Source of the DNA: an uncultured Collinsella sp.
Lineage (GTDB): Bacteria > Actinomycetota > Coriobacteriia > Coriobacteriales > Coriobacteriaceae
NCBI GenBank assembly: GCA_902474645.1
Contig: CABRWN010000047.1
Span: 1-12,417 of the forward strand
DNA: 12,417 nt
Reading direction: 5' to 3'
This document shows, one piece after another, positions 7,607-12,417 of the stretch. The position numbers and the translations under genes were made by a program. How positions within the stretch are numbered: the stretch's first letter is position 1; each line of letters begins with the position of its first letter. The notes beneath the pieces were generated by a model. It saw only the letters and a program-made list of their open reading frames with translations, was not told where the DNA came from and searched no databases.

Positions 7607-7636
7607 ATTGTACCCTCGTTTGCGAGCGGGAGTCAT
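7607..7636 (-). promoter_or_regulatory. Probable promoter of the mrp-flavoprotein operon
   Basis: On the minus strand ATGACT (7631-7636, 4 of 6 to the -35) and TACAAT (7607-7612, 5 of 6 to the -10) are separated by 18 nt. Transcription would start near 7600 and leave a leader of about 50 nt that includes a GC-rich inverted repeat (7574-7587). It is the best promoter-like match in the 145-nt gap between the LtaS-like gene and mrp. No clear terminator for the LtaS-like gene was seen in this gap. Confidence 0.55.
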
Positions 7637-7696
7637 TTGCGATGCATTTGGGCCGAGCGTGCTTGCAATACGATGGGTCCAAGCGAATGGGCGGGC

Positions 7697-9850
7697 TTAC
7701 TGAACTTTGCTGGCGAACTCGAGGTATTGCATGCGCTGCAGCTTGTCGATCGTCGAGGCGTATGGGCTGTCTTCAGATTCCAAGTCGTAGCGCAGCCCGT
7801 CGGCACCAAGGTAGCCGGCGACATTGATGGTGGGCACATCTGACCTTGTTGCAAGCAGAGCCTTTTGATAGTCGGTGAGCGGGGCGCCGATCTTATTAAG
7901 GGTAATGGCTGCAATCTCGTTTGCCCCGACGGTGTCGTAGACGTTGAGCTCGGTATTGCCGGCGATTTCATAGTTAGCCCAGACAAAATATGTCGACTGA
8001 TAGATACGGAAAGCGTGGCTTGCCGTATCTTCCTGAGGGTACAGCTCGTCGTTGAGAGTCGTTGCGGCGCTCGGCTGATGGTCGCCAAAAAAGACAAGGA
8101 CAACCGGTCTGCCGATATTGCGGAGCTCGTTGATAAAGTACTCGAGGTCCCGGTCGGATGCGTTGATGCAGGTAAGATAGGTGTTGAGCGCGCTATTGGC
8201 ACCCTCGCTGGCTCCCTCGACCCAATAGTTTGTCAGCTCCTCGGCGGGAACGGTGCCATAGTCGTAGGCGCCGGGATTTTGCATCGTGACGTCAAAGATG
8301 AACTGCGGGGCTTCGTCGGTTCTAAGCAGGTCGAGTATCTTGTCGTAGGTGGCGTAGTCGCATACGCCGGCATGGTAACAGGGCGCACCTTCGAAATCGC
8401 CGATCGAAAGAAAGTCTCCAAAGCCCAGCTGCTGATAGATTTTATCTCGATGGTAGTTGACGGGGTTTTGCGGGTGCATAGCGGTAGCGGTATACCCAAG
8501 CTCCTTAAGGTCCTTTGCCAGGCTGTTGACGCCATTCATCTGATATAGCTGATAGGGGATTTTGCCTAATCCGACAAAGGCCGTTGTCGCTCCGGTCAAA
8601 AATTCGAATTCGGAGTTCGCCGTTCCGCCACCGGCGACCGAAGCGAGCATGGTGCCGCGAACAAGTGTGTCGGGAAGCGAGTTGTAGAATGCGGGGCCGG
8701 TGTACCCGGCCGCCTGGAGCTGCTCAAAGCACGAAAGGTCGCTAAAACTCTCGTTCATGACGGCAACAATCGTCGGCTTGATTTCATTGAACTGGGCAAC
8801 GGCCGCCGCGCGCTGCTCGCTCGAACCATACGTGCTGTCGTAGGTGGCGGCGAGCTCCTGCTCGATGCTCTGCGCCTCATCGGGCGTATAGTCTTCGGGC
8901 TTCTCAATGGGCAACTCGTTGACCATTTCGGTGAACGAAGTGATAAAACCCTGAGACGCATACGTGGTGATGGGTTGCCAACGGTCAAATCCAAAATTCA
9001 GCGCCTGCTCCAAGTCGATGCTGGAAAAGCTAGAGAGACCCACGGCAGTCACCAGCAGGAAGGCACAGAGATTGCCGGCAATGACGGGAAAGACGCGAGA
9101 GCGCGTACGGAGTTTTCGCGGCCGGATGAGCGAAAGAAGTCCAAAGGAGATTTCGAGCAGCGCGAGCGATGTGACGATACCGGCGGTAAAGGCGAACTCG
9201 TATCCTTCGCTTACCTCCGCTGCGGTGCCCAGGGCCAAAATATCGCTCGGCAGGATGGCTTCGCCTTTAAATGTCACGACGAAGTGCTCGGCAATGCCAA
9301 GGATGCAGCAGACGATGGGCACAAGGGTCATGACCCCTCCGTGCCGTTGTCCTAGCAAATAAAGAGAGAGCAGGATCGTCGCGAGCAGCCCGACGGAAAA
9401 ACCAAATGAGTTTGCTGGAATGCGATAGAACGTGTAGTTGCAGGCGATTTCGAGCGAAACGAACGAGAGCACCGAAACCGCGGCGATGACGAGAACGTCG
9501 CGACAGGTGCAAGCAATCGTTCCCGTTGCGAAATCGGATTGGTCGATGAATCTCGATACCAAGGGCTCGACAAGGAGCATGACGGCAGCGGCACTGAGCG
9601 CTGAATAGGAAAGGATCCATAGGGAACTGTCCTCATTTACGAGCAATTGATTCGTAATCCATGCAGCTACCACGCCGAGCGGGATGAGGAGCGTCGCGCA
9701 CCAAAAGACGCGGGCAATGGGCGGCTTTTCATTGTGTTTGATTGAAAAATACACGCGCACGACGACGGTGGCCACGATAAGGACGGCGATGAATATGGGC
9801 AGATTGGCCATGTCGCTCGAAGTGATTTCAAGGGGGATATCTTCGGTCAT
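7697..9850 (-). CDS. LTA-synthase-like phosphoglycerol transferase (membrane sulfatase fold)
   Basis: This 717-residue protein resembles lipoteichoic acid synthase, which moves glycerol phosphate from phosphatidylglycerol onto a growing envelope polymer on the outer membrane face. The N-terminal half has about eight hydrophobic segments (near 16-35, 46-66, 77-95, 118-138, 148-168, 172-192, 222-243, 253-273), more than the five of S. aureus LtaS. The extracellular sulfatase-fold domain begins near 358. By comparison with LtaS, E367 (NES), D590 and H591 (FFGDHQPS) bind the metal and T410 in GGGTANSEF is the nucleophile. R468 in YHRD fits the substrate-binding Arg. The usual His after Asn in the TMQN motif is Pro526. 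ATG 9850 has AGAGGA about 6 nt upstream; an extension to 9925 lacks a ribosome site. Polymer type (LTA, other glycophosphate) is unknown. Confidence 0.88.
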   Translation of the reverse strand: MTEDIPLEITSSDMANLPIFIAVLIVATVVVRVYFSIKHNEKPPIARVFWCATLLIPLGVVAAWITNQLLVNEDSSLWILSYSALSAAAVMLLVEPLVSRFIDQSDFATGTIACTCRDVLVIAAVSVLSFVSLEIACNYTFYRIPANSFGFSVGLLATILLSLYLLGQRHGGVMTLVPIVCCILGIAEHFVVTFKGEAILPSDILALGTAAEVSEGYEFAFTAGIVTSLALLEISFGLLSLIRPRKLRTRSRVFPVIAGNLCAFLLVTAVGLSSFSSIDLEQALNFGFDRWQPITTYASQGFITSFTEMVNELPIEKPEDYTPDEAQSIEQELAATYDSTYGSSEQRAAAVAQFNEIKPTIVAVMNESFSDLSCFEQLQAAGYTGPAFYNSLPDTLVRGTMLASVAGGGTANSEFEFLTGATTAFVGLGKIPYQLYQMNGVNSLAKDLKELGYTATAMHPQNPVNYHRDKIYQQLGFGDFLSIGDFEGAPCYHAGVCDYATYDKILDLLRTDEAPQFIFDVTMQNPGAYDYGTVPAEELTNYWVEGASEGANSALNTYLTCINASDRDLEYFINELRNIGRPVVLVFFGDHQPSAATTLNDELYPQEDTASHAFRIYQSTYFVWANYEIAGNTELNVYDTVGANEIAAITLNKIGAPLTDYQKALLATRSDVPTINVAGYLGADGLRYDLESEDSPYASTIDKLQRMQYLEFASKVQ

Positions 9851-9860
9851 GGACGTTCCT

Positions 9861-9900
9861 CTGTTACAGCAAATTAAGTTCAGTAGTAGATTACTGTAAC
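9861..9900. repeat. Inverted repeat GTTACAG / CTGTAAC upstream of the LtaS-like gene
   Basis: GTTACAG (9863-9869) and CTGTAAC (9894-9900) are exact 7-bp inverted copies with 24 nt between them. Each is itself part of a near-palindrome (CTGTTACAG 9861-9869; TTACTGTAA 9891-9899). They lie 11-50 nt before the LtaS-like start, within the likely promoter and leader. They may be paired operator sites for a regulator or a long-loop RNA structure; I do not recognise the regulator. Confidence 0.4.
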
Positions 9901-9968
9901 CTTTCCACGGCATTTCGAGAAACAAAGCACCCGATACGCAAAGCTAAAGGTCTGCGAATCTTGTATTA

Positions 9969-9982
9969 CGAACATCTGTGCG
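9969..9982 (+). promoter_or_regulatory. LexA (SOS) box-like site upstream of uvrA
   Basis: CGAACATCTGTGCG resembles the Gram-positive and actinobacterial LexA box (core GAAC-N4-GTTC) with one mismatch in the core (G for the third-last base). It is 61 nt upstream of the uvrA start, where a repressor could block the promoter. uvrA is a classic SOS gene in many bacteria. The promoter is unclear: TAAACT (9995-10000) and TATGAT (10010-10015) are possible -10 hexamers, both without a good -35. Confidence 0.45.
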
Positions 9983-10025
9983 CGTCGAGTGCGCTAAACT
10001 CATCGGCAGTATGATTCGATGCAAT

Positions 10026-10038
10026 AGGAGGCAAGGAG
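10026..10038 (+). promoter_or_regulatory. Tandem ribosome binding sites deciding the uvrA start
   Basis: AAGGAG (10033-10038) lies 5 nt before ATG 10044, and a second AGGAGG (10026-10031) lies 12 nt before it. An in-frame ATG at 10011 would add 11 residues but has no purine-rich site before it, so 10044 is preferred. Confidence 0.7.
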
Positions 10039-10043
10039 CTTCC

Positions 10044-12417
10044 ATGTCTGATTCTTCTATCGTTATTCGCGGCGCTCGTGAGCACAACCTCCGTGATATC
10101 GATGTTTCCATTCCGCGTGACCAACTCGTGGTCATTACCGGTCTTTCTGGCTCGGGCAAGAGTTCGCTGGCATTTGACACTATCTATGCCGAGGGCCAGC
10201 GTCGATACGTCGAGAGCCTTTCGAGCTATGCGCGCCAGTTCTTGGGCCAGATGGACAAACCCGACCTGGATTCAATCGACGGCCTTTCGCCGGCGGTGTC
10301 GATCGACCAAAAGACGACGTCTAAAAACCCTCGCTCGACGGTTGGCACCGTAACCGAGATTTATGACTATCTGCGCCTGCTGTTCGCCCGTGTGGGCACC
10401 CCGCACTGTCCCGAATGCGGTCGCGTCATTGAGCGTCAGACGACCGACCAGGTTGCCGACAAAGTCTTGGCGGCGGGGGAGGGTCGCCGCGCGTTTGTGC
10501 TGGCACCGGTGGTGCGCGGGCGAAAAGGCGAGTACACCAAACTGTTTGAGGACCTTCGCGCCGAGGGCTTTAGCCGCGTGCGTGTCGACGGCGAAGTGCG
10601 CTCGCTCGATGATCCGATCGACCTGGACAAGAAGTTCAAACACGACATTGAGGTCGTGGTTGACCGTATCGTGATCCGTGAGAATTCTCTGGGCCGTATC
10701 GCCGAGTCTGTTGAGCAGGCGACCGCGCTGGCTCACGGCAATGTAAACGTGTACATGCTGCCCGATCGTGATGCTCCTGAGGGGACCGAGGGCGAGCTGC
10801 TGGAGTATTCGTTGGCCTTGGCGTGCCCGGAGCATGGACACTCCATTGACGATCTTCAGCCGCGTGATTTTTCGTTCAACGCTCCCTATGGCGCATGTCC
10901 TGAGTGCGACGGCCTGGGCTTTAAGAAAACCGTTGATGCCGAGGCGCTGATCGAGGACCCCTCGAAGTCCATTGCCGACGGAGTCTTTGGTAGCCTGTTT
11001 GGCAATTCGAACTACTATCCGCAGATTTTTGCTGCGGTCTGCAAACACTTTAAGGTGAGCACCGATACGCCGTGGGAGGACTTGCCCCCTCGCGTGCGTC
11101 GTGCATTCTTGGATGGCCTGGGCGATACGAAGATCTCGGTCGACTACCAAAAGCTCGACGGACGTCGCAGCCAGTGGGATACCAAGTTTTCGGGCGTTCG
11201 CAACATCCTGTACGAACGCTATACCGAGACGACGAACGAGAACACCAAGGCGCGCTTGGAGAAGTACATTCGCGAGGAACCGTGTTCGAGCTGCCACGGC
11301 GCTCGTTTGCGCCCTGAGATGCTCGCCGTCACCGTGGGCGGCAAGTCCATTTACGAGGTTTGTTGCCTGTCGTGCCGTGAGTCGCTCGAGTTTTTTGAGG
11401 GCCTGGAGCTCACCGAGCGCCAACAGTTTATCGGCGGGCGCATCGTCAAGGAAATCCTGGAGCGCTTGCGTTTTCTGGTCGATGTTGGACTCGACTATCT
11501 GACGCTCGATCGTGCCTCGGCGACGCTTTCTGGCGGCGAGGCGCAGCGCATTCGCCTGGCAACGCAGATCGGCGCGGGTCTCATGGGCGTGCTCTATATT
11601 CTGGACGAGCCCTCGATCGGTCTTCATCAGCGTGACAACGAGCGCTTGATCAAGACGCTCGAGCGCCTGCGCGATATCGGCAATACCGTTATCCTCGTCG
11701 AACACGACGAGGATACAATCCGTGCCGCCGATTACGTGATCGACATGGGGCCCGGCGCCGGCGTCAACGGCGGACACGTAGTCGCGGCGGGAACGCCTGC
11801 CGATATCATGGCGTGTCCTGAGTCGATGACGGGCGCTTATCTGACCGGCAAACGAATGATCCGGGTGCCTGATGAACGGCGCAAGCCCGGTCGCGGCTGC
11901 CTTAAAATTACGGGCGCTCGAGCCAACAACCTCAAAAACGTTACTGCCAAGATCGAGTTTGGTACGCTTACGGTTGTTACCGGCGTGTCGGGATCGGGCA
12001 AGAGCTCCCTGGTTACCGATACCATTGCGCCTGCCCTTACGAATGCCATTCACCGTTCGACGCGCCCTGTGGGTCCGTATAAGAAAACCGAGGGCATCGA
12101 GTGTATCGATAAGGTTATCGATATCGACCAGTCGCCGATTGGCCGCACGCCGCGTTCCAACCCTGCTACCTATATCGGCCTGTGGGATGATCTTCGCGCG
12201 CTGTTTGCGAGTACGCCGGAGTCGAAGGCGCGCGGCTACTCGCCGGGTCGTTTCTCCTTTAATGTGAGTGGCGGGCGCTGTGAGGCGTGCAAGGGCGACG
12301 GGCAGATCAAGATCGAGATGCACTTCCTTCCCGATATCTACGTTCCCTGCGAAGTTTGCGGCGGTAAACGCTACAACCGCGAGACACTCGAGGTCACCTA
12401 CCGTGGCAAGACCATCT
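10044..12417 (+). CDS. uvrA: Excinuclease ABC subunit A, 3' end off window
   Basis: UvrA is the dimeric ABC-type ATPase that scans DNA for lesions and loads UvrB. An uninterrupted frame runs from ATG 10044 to the window edge (791 full codons); family members are about 940-960 residues, so the C-terminal part with the second ABC signature is missing. Visible are Walker A I GLSGSGKS (33-40), an early CPECG pair, the first zinc module C261-x2-H264 with C285-x2-C288, ABC signature LSGGE (495-499) followed by the LDEPSIGLH Walker B, Walker A II GVSGSGKS (647-654), and the second zinc module C746/C749 and C769/C772. The first module has His where E. coli UvrA has Cys. The gene is divergent from the LtaS-like gene with 193 nt between and is preceded by a LexA-box-like site. 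Confidence 0.98.
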   Translation, partial: MSDSSIVIRGAREHNLRDIDVSIPRDQLVVITGLSGSGKSSLAFDTIYAEGQRRYVESLSSYARQFLGQMDKPDLDSIDGLSPAVSIDQKTTSKNPRSTVGTVTEIYDYLRLLFARVGTPHCPECGRVIERQTTDQVADKVLAAGEGRRAFVLAPVVRGRKGEYTKLFEDLRAEGFSRVRVDGEVRSLDDPIDLDKKFKHDIEVVVDRIVIRENSLGRIAESVEQATALAHGNVNVYMLPDRDAPEGTEGELLEYSLALACPEHGHSIDDLQPRDFSFNAPYGACPECDGLGFKKTVDAEALIEDPSKSIADGVFGSLFGNSNYYPQIFAAVCKHFKVSTDTPWEDLPPRVRRAFLDGLGDTKISVDYQKLDGRRSQWDTKFSGVRNILYERYTETTNENTKARLEKYIREEPCSSCHGARLRPEMLAVTVGGKSIYEVCCLSCRESLEFFEGLELTERQQFIGGRIVKEILERLRFLVDVGLDYLTLDRASATLSGGEAQRIRLATQIGAGLMGVLYILDEPSIGLHQRDNERLIKTLERLRDIGNTVILVEHDEDTIRAADYVIDMGPGAGVNGGHVVAAGTPADIMACPESMTGAYLTGKRMIRVPDERRKPGRGCLKITGARANNLKNVTAKIEFGTLTVVTGVSGSGKSSLVTDTIAPALTNAIHRSTRPVGPYKKTEGIECIDKVIDIDQSPIGRTPRSNPATYIGLWDDLRALFASTPESKARGYSPGRFSFNVSGGRCEACKGDGQIKIEMHFLPDIYVPCEVCGGKRYNRETLEVTYRGKTI

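Noticed and set aside
7552..7608. Extended N-terminus of Mrp
   Set aside because: It would start within the predicted promoter and translate the GC-rich leader; AAAGGAG is placed for ATG 7551.
9851..9925. Extended N-terminus of the LtaS-like protein
   Set aside because: The added residues would cross the inverted repeat region and lack a ribosome site; ATG 9850 has a good one.
10272..12323. A 683-codon open frame on the minus strand opposite uvrA
   Set aside because: The plus strand carries uvrA with all family motifs in one frame. The antisense frame has no domain I recognise and no ribosome site; it is what high GC at third positions produces opposite a real gene.
1..12417. Defence system, phage, insertion sequence, CRISPR or integrative element
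   Set aside because: All substantial coding sequence is accounted for by core or conserved families, gaps are under 200 nt, and no direct-repeat array, transposase, integrase or att-like duplication was seen.

Overview
The window looks like a core chromosomal segment of a moderately GC-rich, Gram-positive-type bacterium. The best guess is a gut actinobacterium of the class Coriobacteriia (Collinsella or a relative). That guess rests on the protein style and on the mix of an actinobacterial-type UvrA with an LTA-synthase-like enzyme. It is inference, because no 16S rRNA or other taxonomic marker is present. No mobile element, tRNA, rRNA, CRISPR array or obvious horizontally acquired island was seen.

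Layout. Position 1 opens with a strong rho-independent terminator of a gene that lies off the left edge. On the plus strand follow coaE (dephospho-CoA kinase), an overlapping membrane-anchored lytic transglycosylase, and uvrB, which closes with its own terminator. Convergent to uvrB, on the minus strand, lies a three-gene set that reads right to left. It consists of an Mrp/ApbC-type Fe-S carrier ATPase, an HI0933/BaiN-type flavoprotein whose GTG start directly follows the Mrp stop, and, after an 81-nt gap with a terminator-like hairpin, a COG2509-type FAD-dependent dehydrogenase. Upstream of mrp, also on the minus strand, is a large polytopic LTA-synthase-like phosphoglycerol transferase. Divergent from it, on the plus strand, uvrA runs off the right edge; the first 791 codons or so are visible.

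How the genes fit together. uvrB and uvrA encode the damage-recognition part of nucleotide excision repair and bracket an unrelated minus-strand block. A LexA-box-like site precedes uvrA, but none was seen before uvrB. The transglycosylase and the LtaS-like protein act on the cell envelope. The Mrp/flavoprotein set suggests redox or Fe-S-linked metabolism, but the substrates of both flavoproteins are unknown.

No convincing undescribed system was found. The points most worth a second look are a Pro in place of a normally conserved substrate-pocket His in the LtaS-like enzyme, the Mrp-flavoprotein operon with its internal hairpin and perfect TATAAT, a Cys-to-His change in the first UvrA zinc module, and an inverted repeat upstream of the LtaS-like gene.
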